Shown: positions 49,368 to 58,762, numbered from the stretch's first letter. The stretch: DNA of 63,493 nucleotides from DASYRM01 sp036004405 (GCA_036004405.1 DASYRM010000164.1:1-63493); one strand, 5' to 3'. Numbers and translations: made by a program. The notes: generated by a model from the letters alone, not told the origin.

Positions 49368-50818
49368 AAGTTCGCCGGATCGCCCACGTCGCCGCGCCCC
49401 GTGTAGGCCGACACCTGTGGATAGGCGCACACGAGCCGCTTCCGTGTGGGCCATCCCTCCCCTGAAGTCGCGACGACGATCTGGTCGGGCGCCTTCCCCG
49501 TCGTCTTCCACTGCCTGACGGCCTGCACCGGATCGAAGTCCACCTTGTAGGCGCCCGGGTAGACGCCGCCAAAGCAGTGGTGCATGCCGGGCACCATGAA
49601 CAGGCGCACGGAGTCGCGCGCGCCCTCGCCCATCGTCTTCAGCACGTCCTCGTAGTAGCTCACCACGTTCTGCGGCGGCAGGTCGTCCTTCCAGCCGCCC
49701 ACGAGCAGGAGCTTGCCGCCCTTCTTCACGAACGGGCGCAGATCCGGATTGGTGTGGTTGATCGCCACGTTGGCGGCGCTCTCCGAACGGTCGATGTCGC
49801 TGCCGAAGTTGGGGCGCTGCGTGTCGTAGGTCCAGGCCGGGTCCTTGAAGATCAGGTTCCGGTAGTACGTCAGCGCGTAGCGGTACGGCTCGGTCGAGCC
49901 GATCATGTCGCCCCATCCGAGCTCGCTGCCCTTCTCCATCGGCCCGTAAATCAGCTCGCCGGTGCGCTCGTGCCGCGGCGTCTCATACATCCGTCTCACC
50001 GCCGTCACCTGTCCCGGCGTGAGGCAGCTGGCGTTGTCGCCCTCCCCGCACGTGAGGACGCCGGGGTCGAAGCGGCAGGCCTTCGGATTCTCGATGACCC
50101 GGTCCTTCACGCCGTCGTTGAGATCGCAGGCGTCGAGCACGGCCTGGTGCAGCATCGGCAGCTTGCCCACCGGCAGGAGCGCGTCGGGCGAACGGTGCGT
50201 GGCGTCGTACAGCCACATCTGCGACACGCCATGACGGGTGCCGTAGTTGGTGAAGTTCACCGCCACGGCGGCGTCGAGATCCTGCGGGAAGCGCTGCACC
50301 ATCGCCAGCACGTCGCGCGACCCGCCGCCGCCGCACTCGTTCATCACCGAGAACGTCGGCCCCGGCGGATAGTAGGCCGCCGCCAGCGTGCGGGCGCGCG
50401 CCACCACGACGTGCAGCGGCTCCATCTTCAGGTTCTCGAGCTTGCCCGGCTGCGTGAGGACGAAACTGGGTCCGGTGAAGCCCTCGATGCCGAGATCGGT
50501 CCCGACGGTCACCGCGCCGGTCCGCAGAATGTCCCTCATGCGCGCCAGCGGCAGCGGGCCGCCCCAGAAGCCGCTGCCGGCCGGCATGATGTCGCCCGTC
50601 CAGCGCTCCACGGGCAGCCACACTTCGAACTTCACGTTCGAGTTGACCGCGCGCGTCGAGCCGGCCACTCGACAGTAGGCCGGCAGATGGCCCTCGGCTC
50701 GAATCATCTGGCCGCCCAGACCCTCGCACGTGCCCGTGGCCGATCGGGTCTGCGCAGCAGCCGGACAGACGAGCGCGGCGACGATTGTCGCGGGCAGCAC
50801 GAACGGCAGGTTTCGCAC
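49349..50818 (-). CDS. Tannase/feruloyl esterase family protein, nucleophile uncertain
   Basis: 489 residues from GTG 50818, chosen because a Sec signal (LPFVLPATIVAALVCPAAAQ) starts there; the frame is open further up. Family features are NVKFEVWLPVERWTGDIMP, GSGFWGG, TVGTDLGIEGF, QRFPQDLDAAVAVNFTN, LDACDLNDGVKDRVIENP, CRFDPGVLTC and GGWKDDLPPQN (Asp). The His-Cys end is VPGMHHCFGG. In tannases the catalytic Ser follows a Cys that is disulfide-linked to the Cys after the His. Here that spot reads NECGGGGSRD, with Gly after the Cys and a Ser three residues later. Activity on tannins or feruloyl esters is therefore uncertain. Confidence 0.85.
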   Translation of the reverse strand: MRNLPFVLPATIVAALVCPAAAQTRSATGTCEGLGGQMIRAEGHLPAYCRVAGSTRAVNSNVKFEVWLPVERWTGDIMPAGSGFWGGPLPLARMRDILRTGAVTVGTDLGIEGFTGPSFVLTQPGKLENLKMEPLHVVVARARTLAAAYYPPGPTFSVMNECGGGGSRDVLAMVQRFPQDLDAAVAVNFTNYGTRHGVSQMWLYDATHRSPDALLPVGKLPMLHQAVLDACDLNDGVKDRVIENPKACRFDPGVLTCGEGDNASCLTPGQVTAVRRMYETPRHERTGELIYGPMEKGSELGWGDMIGSTEPYRYALTYYRNLIFKDPAWTYDTQRPNFGSDIDRSESAANVAINHTNPDLRPFVKKGGKLLLVGGWKDDLPPQNVVSYYEDVLKTMGEGARDSVRLFMVPGMHHCFGGVYPGAYKVDFDPVQAVRQWKTTGKAPDQIVVATSGEGWPTRKRLVCAYPQVSAYTGRGDVGDPANFTCRMP

Positions 50819-50921
50819 GCGCGTATTATGGCCGCCGCGTTCGCGAAATGTTCGTACCCAACTTTGGTGGGCGCGGGATCTCCCGGTTCGGCGCATGATG
50901 TCGGCTGTCGAGAGGAGACAC

Positions 50922-52610
50922 ATGGTGCGCTTCACAGGAATTCGGGGACGAATGGCGGCTGCCGGTGCGGTGTGGGGGCTCACGGGCCTGCTGCTGAGCG
51001 GGCAGGCGCCGTCGGGGCCGAAGCAGGGGCTGGTGATCGACACCGGCGCGCTGACGCCATTTGTCGAGAACATGGACCGTTCGCTGGCCTTCTATCACGA
51101 TGTCTTCGATATGGAAGTGCCGCCGCTGCCGGCCACCGGCATGCGTCCGTACAACAACCCCAACCCGCGCCTCTTCGCCTTCTTCGACATCCCCGGCGCC
51201 AAGGAGCGGCACCAGTCGGCGCGCGTCTTGGGCATCCGGACCGGCATCGAGCCGATGGAGATCCAGCAGGTCCCGGTCAAGACCGTGGCGCTGCGCATCC
51301 AGGATCCGGGCAACGTCACGCTGGTGCTGAAAGTCCGCGATCTCGACGCCACGCTGGCGCGCGTGAAGAAGGCGGGCTATCCCGTCATGTCGGCCGGCGG
51401 CGCGCCGGTGAGGCTCGACGACGGCACGCGCGCGGTGATCGTGCGCGACGTGGACAACCGCTTCCTCGAGCTCCGGCAGCCCCCCTCGATTCCGGCCTCG
51501 GCCCCGGCCCACAACATCGTCGACATCACCGCGATGGTGACGGTGGGCGATCTCCCGCGGACGACGCAGGTGTATCGCGACGTGTTCGGGTTCACGGTCG
51601 AGGGTGAGAAGACCGCGTTCTCTCCCGATCGGCCCACCCGTGCGCTGACCGGCCTGGGCCAGGCCGAGTTCCGCTGGGCGCGCGCCAAGGCGCGCGACTC
51701 GCAGCTGTGGCTGGAGTTCGTCGAGTACAAGGGCGTGGACCGGACGCCGCTGAAGATGAAGATCCAGGACCGCGGCGCCACGCGGCTGCAGTTCCGTACC
51801 CAGGGCATCGACGCCGTCGTGGACGCGGCCAAACGTGCCGGGCTCACCATCGCCACGGTGGGCGGCAAGGCGACGCCGATTCCGCCCAACTTCCTCGGCG
51901 CGCTGGTGGTGGATCCCAGCAACTTCTTCGTGTCGCTGTTCGAGTCGTGCGACGGCTGCGCGCCCCGCGAGGCGCCGCCGGCCTCGACCGCATCGGCCCA
52001 GGCGGCCCCCGCTTCGACGCCGCCACCGGCCACGCGCCCGGCACTGCTCTACAAGGAGGACTGGCGCGAGCCGCCCGTCACCGGCGAACGCACGGACGAG
52101 AACCAGCGCATCGGCTTCGGGGTGGTGGCGAACCCCAACCTCGAACTGAAGGTCTACGGGGCCGACGCGAAGGTCGTTCGCGCCGCCCGGCACGAGGGGC
52201 GCGTCGATCTGTGGACCGGGCTCACCTCGTCGCCGACCGCGGTATTGCTGCGCGACAAGCGCAACTACGTGGACCTGACCGGCCTGGCGCGCCTGCGGTG
52301 GATGGTGCGCACCAACGCCATCCACACGCTCTACCCGGCGGTGAAGCTGGCCGACGGATCCCTGATCGTCGGCAACCGCGCGATCAACACGGCCGACGAG
52401 TTCTACGCGGTCGAGGTCAGCTTCATGGGCATGCGCTGGTACAAGCTGGATCCCGTGAAGGTGATCGTGGGAACCGAGGTGGAGAAACCGGACTTGAAAC
52501 GTGTGGACGAAGTGGGGCTGGTCACGCTGGCGCCCGGCGGCGGGCACGGCATCGCCGGCTCGGCCAACTTCTCCGGCGTCGAGCTCTTTGCCAGCGGGGT
52601 GCCTCGATGA
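50922..52610 (+). CDS. Exported VOC-domain protein fused to an unknown C-terminal domain
   Basis: 562 residues from ATG 50922, which has GAGGAG upstream. A weak signal or anchor (MAAAGAVWGLTGLLLSGQA) is followed by two VOC (glyoxalase) domains: about 30-190 (GALTPFVENMDRSLAFYHDV to RDVDNRFLELRQP) and 200-350 (ITAMVTVGDLPRTTQVYRDV to DPSNFFVSLFES). A Pro/Ala-rich linker (about 350-375) leads to a C-terminal beta-rich domain (LYKEDWREPPVTGERTDEN to VELFASGVPR). That domain resembles lectin-like or laminin-G-like jellyroll folds, with no firm family. The stop overlaps the next start (ATGA). Confidence 0.8.
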   Translation: MVRFTGIRGRMAAAGAVWGLTGLLLSGQAPSGPKQGLVIDTGALTPFVENMDRSLAFYHDVFDMEVPPLPATGMRPYNNPNPRLFAFFDIPGAKERHQSARVLGIRTGIEPMEIQQVPVKTVALRIQDPGNVTLVLKVRDLDATLARVKKAGYPVMSAGGAPVRLDDGTRAVIVRDVDNRFLELRQPPSIPASAPAHNIVDITAMVTVGDLPRTTQVYRDVFGFTVEGEKTAFSPDRPTRALTGLGQAEFRWARAKARDSQLWLEFVEYKGVDRTPLKMKIQDRGATRLQFRTQGIDAVVDAAKRAGLTIATVGGKATPIPPNFLGALVVDPSNFFVSLFESCDGCAPREAPPASTASAQAAPASTPPPATRPALLYKEDWREPPVTGERTDENQRIGFGVVANPNLELKVYGADAKVVRAARHEGRVDLWTGLTSSPTAVLLRDKRNYVDLTGLARLRWMVRTNAIHTLYPAVKLADGSLIVGNRAINTADEFYAVEVSFMGMRWYKLDPVKVIVGTEVEKPDLKRVDEVGLVTLAPGGGHGIAGSANFSGVELFASGVPR

Positions 52611-53419
52611 CCCGCCTTCGCGGGCCGGGACTGCAGCCCCGCCTCACTCTCGCCGCCGCGATGGCATTCTGCGCCTCGGTGGCGCAGGCGCAGGCGGTGC
52701 TGACACCGGGGCCGTTGACGGACAAGGACAAGGCCGACATCCAGGCGCTTTGGAGCACTTACCGAGACACGCTCTTCGCCTGCAAGGGTGAAGCGTACGC
52801 GGATCTCTTCGCGACGCCGGGCGGCTACTTCGCCAGCGCCCCCCGCGGCGAGGTGCGCGAAAAGCGAGCGCTGATGGAGATGGTGGTCGGCTACGACCGC
52901 TGCAAGCCGGACACGGGCAAGCCCTCGGCCGAACCCGCGCCGCGGAACCCCACACCGGTCGCTGGCGAAGCGGCCTCGCGCTTCCCCACGCCGGTGATCG
53001 AAGCGGCTCCCGAGGGCGCGAAGGCGCGCATCATCAACAGCCGCGGCGGCGGCTACTACGACGACGTCTACGTGAAGACGCCGGCCGGATGGAAGTTCAA
53101 GTCACGCACGGTCATCGCCGACAACGAGCTGGCGGCCGGCCTGAACACGCAGGACTTCATGGAGATTCGGGCGCTGGCCGGCGACGACCACGGCTACTAC
53201 GAGGACCTGTTCGGCGAGTACAACAGCACGCTGTACCCGCGCGGGAGCGGCAAGAAGGACCTGCCGTTCCGGACGTCCGGACTCAAGCTGACGCCGGACA
53301 AGGACGGCACGGTGCACGGTGTCGCCTACCTCCGCAACAACGGCGGCCACTACGAGGACGTCTACGTGAAGACGCCGCAGGGCTGGCGCATCAAGGAACG
53401 GAAATACTTCAAGCCGTAA
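52607..53419 (+). CDS. Exported SnoaL/NTF2-like protein with GW repeat motifs
   Basis: 270 residues; ATG 52607 overlaps the previous stop by 4 bases. Signal peptide LTLAAAMAFCASVAQAQA. An NTF2-like start (DIQALWSTYRDTLFACKGEAYADLFATPGGYF) is followed by two copies of a motif, DVYVKTPAGWKFKSRTV near residue 150 and DVYVKTPQGWRIKERKY near 258, separated by LNTQDFMEIRALAGDDHGYY. The same motif occurs in the pseudogene pieces at 49279 and 58763. It is translationally coupled to the VOC fusion, so the two are likely partners. Function unknown. Confidence 0.8.
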   Translation: MTRLRGPGLQPRLTLAAAMAFCASVAQAQAVLTPGPLTDKDKADIQALWSTYRDTLFACKGEAYADLFATPGGYFASAPRGEVREKRALMEMVVGYDRCKPDTGKPSAEPAPRNPTPVAGEAASRFPTPVIEAAPEGAKARIINSRGGGYYDDVYVKTPAGWKFKSRTVIADNELAAGLNTQDFMEIRALAGDDHGYYEDLFGEYNSTLYPRGSGKKDLPFRTSGLKLTPDKDGTVHGVAYLRNNGGHYEDVYVKTPQGWRIKERKYFKP

Positions 53420-53427
53420 CGCGCTGG

Positions 53428-54966
53428 CTACTTCACTTCGGACGCGGCCTGCTGAGCGGCGGTGGCGGACTTGGGCGGTTCGCCCGGGGCGCCGAGGTCC
53501 TTGAGCGCGGCGACGACGTCGGGCCGGAGCTGACGGTTGCTGCGGTCGGTCCGCGACAGCGCGATCGACAGCGGCGTCTGCTCGCGCTTGTTCTTCGCGT
53601 CGAGCCGCGCGCCGTGTGCGGCAAGATACTTCACGATATCGCCGCTGTGCGCCACGTGAAGGGCCGTGTCGCCCTGGTCGTTGGCGATGTTCGGATCGAG
53701 GTGCAGCTCCTCGACGCACACCTTGACGGCGGCGAGCAGCTCGGCCGGCGTCCCCTTCTCGTACTCCAGCGCGTCGGCGTTGTGATCGCCGCGGCGTCCG
53801 AAGCCCGAGGCCAGCATCAGCATCGTCGTCCCGTTCTTCTGCTTCGCGGCCGGGTCCGCGCCGGCCTTCAGCAGCAGGTGCATCAGCGCGACGTCGCCCG
53901 ACGCGGCCGCGCGCAGCAGCGGTGTCGTCCCCTCGCCGAGACTCTGGGTGCTGGTGCTGTTGTGACGCCGCAGCAGCGGCGACTTCAACTTCTGGTTGAG
54001 ATCGGCGCCGTGTGCAAGCAGCACCTTGACCATGTCCTCGACGCCCAGCCGCCCCGAAGGCTTCGGGTACGGCCGGCCGTGCATGAACGGCAGCGTGTGC
54101 ATGTCCACCGCCGCATACAGCGCCGCCATGCCGGCCGAATCGGCGATGTTCGGGTTGGCCCCCTTTTCGACGAGCATGGCCGCCACGTCGTAGTGCCCGT
54201 TGATGATGGCCAGGATCGTCGCCGTGGTGCCGTCCGGATCCTGCGCGTCGAGCTTGGCGCCGCCCTCGACCAGCGCCTGCGCCGCCGCGTACGCGCCGGA
54301 GCGCACGGCGTACATGAGCGGCGTCATCGCACCGACCGGGAGCGTCGTCTGGCCGCCCACCTTGCGGGCGAATTCCATCTTCTTGCCGGCCAGATCGACC
54401 TTGGCGCCGGCTTCGAGGAGCATCCGCACCGCGTCGGCGTGATTCTGCGCCGCCGACCACATCAGCGCCGTCTCTCCGAACCAGCGCTCCTGCGCGTTGG
54501 GATCGGCCCCGCGTGCCAGCAGCAGCCGCATCGTCTCGAGATTGCCGGTGCGCGACGCGGTCATCAGCAGCGTCTCGCCCTCGGGCGAGGCGCTCTTGGC
54601 GTCCGCGCCCGCCTGCAGCAGCGCGTCCACCACCTTCGGGTCGCCGTTTTCCGCGGCGAGCTCGAGCGGCGTCGTACCGTAGCGGTTGGCGGCGTTGGTG
54701 GCGCCGGCGCGCAGGAGTGCCGTCACCAGCTCGAGGTCGCCGGCTTCGGCCGCCCAGTGCAACGGCGTCGTGCCGTCGGGCTCGGCCTGCTTCACCAGCG
54801 TGCGCTGGCGGATGAGCGCCAGCGCCGTGCGGCGATCCTGCTGCTTGATCGCCGACACCAGCGCCGACTCAGCATGAGCGGGTCCCGCCACTGCGAGCGC
54901 AAGGACCAGCGCCGCCGCAGGCGCACTTAAAGGTGCGGCTCTACGAGAGCTAGACCAGCGTGACAC
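53428..54966 (-). CDS. Exported ankyrin-repeat protein (cassette 2)
   Basis: 512 residues from GTG 54966, which overlaps the DUF1552 stop by 17 bases. The signal core is AAALVLALAVAGPAHA. About 12 ankyrin units follow (GTTPLHWAAEAGDLELVTA, GTTPLELAAENGDPKVVDAL, GETALMWSAAQNHADAVRML) with the same interruptions as the cassette 3 protein: KKMEFARKVGGQTTLPVGAM, then YPKPSGRLGVEDMV and LKSPLLRRHNSTSTQSLGEGTTPLL. It lies convergent to the SnoaL-like gene (8-base gap). A palindromic element encodes the basic N-terminus SRRAAPLSAPAA. Confidence 0.88.
   Translation of the reverse strand: MSRWSSSRRAAPLSAPAAALVLALAVAGPAHAESALVSAIKQQDRRTALALIRQRTLVKQAEPDGTTPLHWAAEAGDLELVTALLRAGATNAANRYGTTPLELAAENGDPKVVDALLQAGADAKSASPEGETLLMTASRTGNLETMRLLLARGADPNAQERWFGETALMWSAAQNHADAVRMLLEAGAKVDLAGKKMEFARKVGGQTTLPVGAMTPLMYAVRSGAYAAAQALVEGGAKLDAQDPDGTTATILAIINGHYDVAAMLVEKGANPNIADSAGMAALYAAVDMHTLPFMHGRPYPKPSGRLGVEDMVKVLLAHGADLNQKLKSPLLRRHNSTSTQSLGEGTTPLLRAAASGDVALMHLLLKAGADPAAKQKNGTTMLMLASGFGRRGDHNADALEYEKGTPAELLAAVKVCVEELHLDPNIANDQGDTALHVAHSGDIVKYLAAHGARLDAKNKREQTPLSIALSRTDRSNRQLRPDVVAALKDLGAPGEPPKSATAAQQAASEVK
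54919..54945 (-). repeat. Palindromic element in the ankyrin gene's signal-peptide region
   Basis: Imperfect arms AGGCGCACTT and AGGTGCGGCT with CTACG flank, in the same orientation and layout as the main family. It is wholly inside the coding sequence and contributes SRRAAPLSAP to the n-region of the signal peptide. Confidence 0.6.
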
Positions 54967-56269
54967 GGCCCGTACTCTCGCCGTACATGTGCTCGGGCAG
55001 GCCGAACATGTCGCCCACTCCGACCCACAGGTTGCCGAGTGGTGTGTGCTCCTTCGTCACGATGTGCCGGTAGCCCTTGCCCTGCCACCCGCCTGCCACC
55101 ACGAGCGGCAGCGGATACGGGCCGTGCACGTTCGCGTTGCTCATGCCACTGCCGTAGAACACCAGCGAGTGGTCGAGCAGCGTGCCGTCGCCGTCGGGCG
55201 TCGCCTTCAGCTTGCCGATGAACCTGGCGAACAGCGACATGTGGTAGGCGTTGAGCGTCGCGTGCGCGATCTTCACGTCAGGCTTCTCGCGGTGGTGCGA
55301 GATGGTGTGGTGCGGCTCGGTGATGCCGATTTCCGGGTAGGTCTTCATGCTGGCCTCGCGCGCCATCATGAACGTGGCCACGCGCGTCAGATCCGCCTGC
55401 CAGGCCACCGCCATCAGATCGAACATCAACCCGACGTGCTCCTGGTACGACTCGGGCACGCCGATCGGCGCGTCGAGCGCGATGCTGGCGTCGGCGTTGT
55501 TGCGCGCCTCAGTCTTCTGGATGCGCTGCTCGATCTCGCGGATGTTGTCGAGGTACTCGTCGAGCCGCGCCTTGTCGCGCGGCCCGAGGCCCCGCTCGAG
55601 GTCGCCCAGGTCCTCGGTCACCGAGTCGAGAATGCTCGCGTCCTGCCTGGCGCGGGCGACGCGCTGCTCGTGCGTGCCGGGACGGCCGAACAGCCGCTCG
55701 AACACCACGCGCGGGTTGATCTCCATCGGCACCGGCGTCGTCTCCGACGACCAGGAAATGGTGTTCATGTAGGCGCAGGCGTACCCCGGGCTGCAGCCGC
55801 CCACGTAGCCGTCGAGGTTTTCGGTCGCCACTTCGAGCGACGGGAACGGCGTGTCGCCGCCGATCTGTTTGGCGATCACCTGATCGACCGTCCGTCCGAG
55901 ATGGAAATCCTGCCCCTCGGTCTTCTTGGCAATCGCGCCGCTCAGCCAGGCGGCCGATGCGGTGGCGTGACTGTCGTCGATCCCCGGCCGGTCCAGGTTG
56001 CTCACCACCACCACGTTGTCTTTGTAGGGTTGGAGCGGCTTCAGGATCGGCGTGAAGTCGAACCCGGTGCCCACCTTGGCGGGCGTGTAGCGCTCCATGA
56101 TGGCGCCGTGCGGAATGTACACGGCCCCGAAGCGCTTCTGGGGTGTCGCCGCCGTCTTGGCCAGCGCCGTGAAGGACGGCACCATCGCATCGAGGAAGGG
56201 CAGGGCCACCGCGGTGCCGAGACCTTGAAGAAACGTCCTGCGCGCCAAATGCATCTTGCGAATCTGCAT
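54950..56269 (-). CDS. DUF1552 domain protein, Tat-exported (cassette 2)
   Basis: 439 residues. The Tat-like signal is LARRTFLQGLGTAVALPFLDAM. The DUF1552 domain has KRFGAVYIPHGAIMERYTP, LVVVSNLDRPGIDDSHATA-type text near 90, LDEYLDNIREIEQRIQKTEA, and YGSGMSNANVHGPYPLPLVV near residue 370, then the C-terminal TPLGNLWVGVGDMFGLPEHM. It lies 12 bases after the cytochrome stop and overlaps the ankyrin start. Order, orientation and spacing match cassette 1. Confidence 0.9.
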   Translation of the reverse strand: MQIRKMHLARRTFLQGLGTAVALPFLDAMVPSFTALAKTAATPQKRFGAVYIPHGAIMERYTPAKVGTGFDFTPILKPLQPYKDNVVVVSNLDRPGIDDSHATASAAWLSGAIAKKTEGQDFHLGRTVDQVIAKQIGGDTPFPSLEVATENLDGYVGGCSPGYACAYMNTISWSSETTPVPMEINPRVVFERLFGRPGTHEQRVARARQDASILDSVTEDLGDLERGLGPRDKARLDEYLDNIREIEQRIQKTEARNNADASIALDAPIGVPESYQEHVGLMFDLMAVAWQADLTRVATFMMAREASMKTYPEIGITEPHHTISHHREKPDVKIAHATLNAYHMSLFARFIGKLKATPDGDGTLLDHSLVFYGSGMSNANVHGPYPLPLVVAGGWQGKGYRHIVTKEHTPLGNLWVGVGDMFGLPEHMYGESTGRVTLV

Positions 56270-56281
56270 GGTCTGCGTCCT

Positions 56282-58723
56282 CTAAGTTTGGGTGGCCTTC
56301 ACGCGCATCTGGAACGCCGGGCTCTTCACGATTCCCAGCACGAGCGACGAGAACGTGTAGTTCTGCCGGGCGCCGTCCCGGACGATGTGCCGCACGCTCG
56401 GCATGTCGGCGGCGTCCACGCCGCGCTCGAGGGCGTAGGTCATGAGCTTTTCGGTCAACGTGCCCACGAACACCTCGGGCCGCTTCAGGAGCGCCTGCCG
56501 GAGCTGCACCACGCCATCCACGTGCGTGCCGTCGAGCAGGTCACCGCTGGCGTCGATCGGACCGGCCGCGTCGGCGGCGCGCCAGCGTCCGATGGCGTCG
56601 AAGTTCTCGAGCGCGAACCCGATCGGATCCATCAGCTTGTGGCAGCTGGCGCACACCGCGTTGGCGCGGTGCTGGGCCATCTGGGCGCGCATCGACTTCG
56701 GCTCGGCGCCGGCCGAATCCGGGAGCGGCGGCACGACGGCCGGCGGCGCCGGCGGCGGGATGCCCAGCAGGTTGTCGAGAATCCATTTACCCCGGACGAC
56801 CGGCGACGTGCGGTCGGCGTTGGAGGTGAGCGCCAGGATGGCGCCCTTGCCGAGCAGACCTTTGCGCGCCTCGTCGGTCACCGTCACGCGGCGGAACTGG
56901 CTGCCGTAGATCCCCTCCATGCCGTAGTGCCTGGCCAGCCGTTCGTCCACGAACGTGTAGTCGGCCGTGAGCAGCTCCAGCACGCTGCGGTCCTCGCGCA
57001 TGACGCTCGCAAACAGCAGCTCCACCTCGCGGCGGAAGGCCTGACGCAGGTTGTCGTCGAACTCCGGAAAGCGATCGTTGTCGGGCGTCACGCGCTGCAG
57101 GTTGCGCAGCTGCAGCCACTGCGCCGCGAAGTTGTCCACGAGCGAGCGCGCCCGCTCGTCGCGCAGCATCCGCCGCACCTGCTGCTCGAGCACGATCGGG
57201 TCGTGCAGTCGCCGGGCGGTGGCGAGCGTCAGCAGCTCCTCGTCGGGAATGCTGCTCCACAGGAAGAAGGACAGGCGCGACGCGAGCTCGACGTCGCTGA
57301 TGCGGTAGGGCGTGCCGGGCGCCACGCCGGCCGGATCGCGCTCGACGCGGAGCACGAACTTGGGGCTGGCCAGGACCCGCTGCAGCGCCAGCTGGATGCC
57401 CGACTCGAAGCTGCCGGCGGCGCGCCCGGTCTTGTAGAACTCCATCACGCGCGTCACGTCCTGCGGTGACGGAGGCTGACGATAGGCGCGGCGTACCAGC
57501 GAGGTGAGGATCTGGCGCGCGCACGGCTCTTCCTGCGGCGCCGACGCCGGATGGCAGGTGAAGATGCGGGCGCGGCTCGGCGTGGTGCCAGGCGCGTCGA
57601 CGCTGAACGGCCCCTTCACGACCAGCGTCCGGATGTGCGGATACCCGGTGGCATCGTAGGTGTCGAACGAGCTGCGATACGGCTGCAGCTTGCGCGCGTC
57701 GGCCGCGCGCGAGCGCTGCAGGAAGGCCGCGGTGACGTCGCGCGGGCCGGCCTTGACGTGCACGCGCACCTGCAGGCCGGCATCCACGGCGTCGGAGCGC
57801 GAGAGCAGGCGGCCGCGCCCCGTCGCGGCCTCGTCCACGCCGCCAGGCGTGCCCGGCGGCGTGCCGCCGATCGTCTGCAGGAACACCCGCTCGCCGTCCA
57901 CCGCGATCTCGACCTGGTGCTGGTGCTCGAGGCCGCGGGTCTGATCGACGTTGGTGCGATACAGCGTCGCCTGCAGGATGTAGTCGCCGTCGACCGGGAA
58001 GGTGTGCGTAGCCTTGATGCCGCCGACGGTGCCGAACGGCAGGCCGTCCAGGTGCTTGTCCTGCGACAGGTCCTGCCGCGCGGCATACGTGTCCGAGCCG
58101 GGGACCACGTCGAGCGACCCGACGGCGAGCGCGCTGATGCGGCCGGCCGCCGACAGATAGCGCTCGAGCAGCACCTGCGAGACGCCGAGGAAATCGGCGA
58201 TGGTGTCGAAGCCGTACGCCGAGTCGTCGGGCGGCAGCAGCGCGGCGACGTCGCCGGTGTCGATGGCCAGCAGATCGCGCACCGCGTTGCGGTACTCGCT
58301 GCGGTTCAGGCGATGGAGCACCGCGCGGCCCGGATTGGGCGTCGCGGCCGCGGCGTCGAGCCGCTGCTCGAGCCACGCCAGCATGGCGGTCTGCGTCGGC
58401 ACGTCCGGGTGCGGCATGCCCGACGGCGGCATGGCGCCGGCGCGCAGCTTGCGCACCACCTTTTCCCACATCGCCGCGTTGCCGCCGACGTTCTGCAGAT
58501 CGACGGTGTCGAAGACGACGCCGGACGCGGTGGCGGAGCTGTTGGCGCGGCCGTTGTGACAGCCGGCGCAGTACTGCGTGATGACGGCGGCGTACTTGCC
58601 CGCAGCGTCTCTCAGTGCGGTGTCGGCCGCGGGCCGCACGGCGGACTGCGCCTGCGGCAGCGCGCTCATTTCGAGCGCGACCACCGCCACGAGGACGCCG
58701 GACAGCAACGCGTGACGCGTCAT
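56282..58723 (-). CDS. Exported multi-domain cytochrome, DUF1587/1592/1588/1585 type (cassette 2)
   Basis: 813 residues from ATG 58723 (MTRHALLSGVLVAVVALEM, a Sec signal); an upstream ATG at 58762 adds an unlikely leader. The haem c site CAGCH is at 52-56. DUF1587/1595-like (LHRLNRSEYRNAVRDLLAID), a jellyroll-like region with GPFSVDAPGTTPSRARIFTC, DUF1592 (ELASRLSFFLWSSIPDEELL), DUF1588 with CASCHKLMDPIGFALENFDAIG, and DUF1585 (YTFSSLVLGIVKSPAFQMR) follow. Layout and length match the cassette 1 protein, except that no palindrome-encoded peptide is present. Confidence 0.92.
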   Translation of the reverse strand: MTRHALLSGVLVAVVALEMSALPQAQSAVRPAADTALRDAAGKYAAVITQYCAGCHNGRANSSATASGVVFDTVDLQNVGGNAAMWEKVVRKLRAGAMPPSGMPHPDVPTQTAMLAWLEQRLDAAAATPNPGRAVLHRLNRSEYRNAVRDLLAIDTGDVAALLPPDDSAYGFDTIADFLGVSQVLLERYLSAAGRISALAVGSLDVVPGSDTYAARQDLSQDKHLDGLPFGTVGGIKATHTFPVDGDYILQATLYRTNVDQTRGLEHQHQVEIAVDGERVFLQTIGGTPPGTPGGVDEAATGRGRLLSRSDAVDAGLQVRVHVKAGPRDVTAAFLQRSRAADARKLQPYRSSFDTYDATGYPHIRTLVVKGPFSVDAPGTTPSRARIFTCHPASAPQEEPCARQILTSLVRRAYRQPPSPQDVTRVMEFYKTGRAAGSFESGIQLALQRVLASPKFVLRVERDPAGVAPGTPYRISDVELASRLSFFLWSSIPDEELLTLATARRLHDPIVLEQQVRRMLRDERARSLVDNFAAQWLQLRNLQRVTPDNDRFPEFDDNLRQAFRREVELLFASVMREDRSVLELLTADYTFVDERLARHYGMEGIYGSQFRRVTVTDEARKGLLGKGAILALTSNADRTSPVVRGKWILDNLLGIPPPAPPAVVPPLPDSAGAEPKSMRAQMAQHRANAVCASCHKLMDPIGFALENFDAIGRWRAADAAGPIDASGDLLDGTHVDGVVQLRQALLKRPEVFVGTLTEKLMTYALERGVDAADMPSVRHIVRDGARQNYTFSSLVLGIVKSPAFQMRVKATQT

Positions 58724-58762
58724 CTGGACGCCATGGTAGGGCGTGGGTGGACAGACCCGCAA

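Noticed and set aside
53428..54966. Ankyrin proteins as host-targeted effectors
   Set aside because: They have Sec signals, sit in a conserved redox cassette and are amplified with it. There is no secretion-system context suggesting injection into eukaryotic cells.
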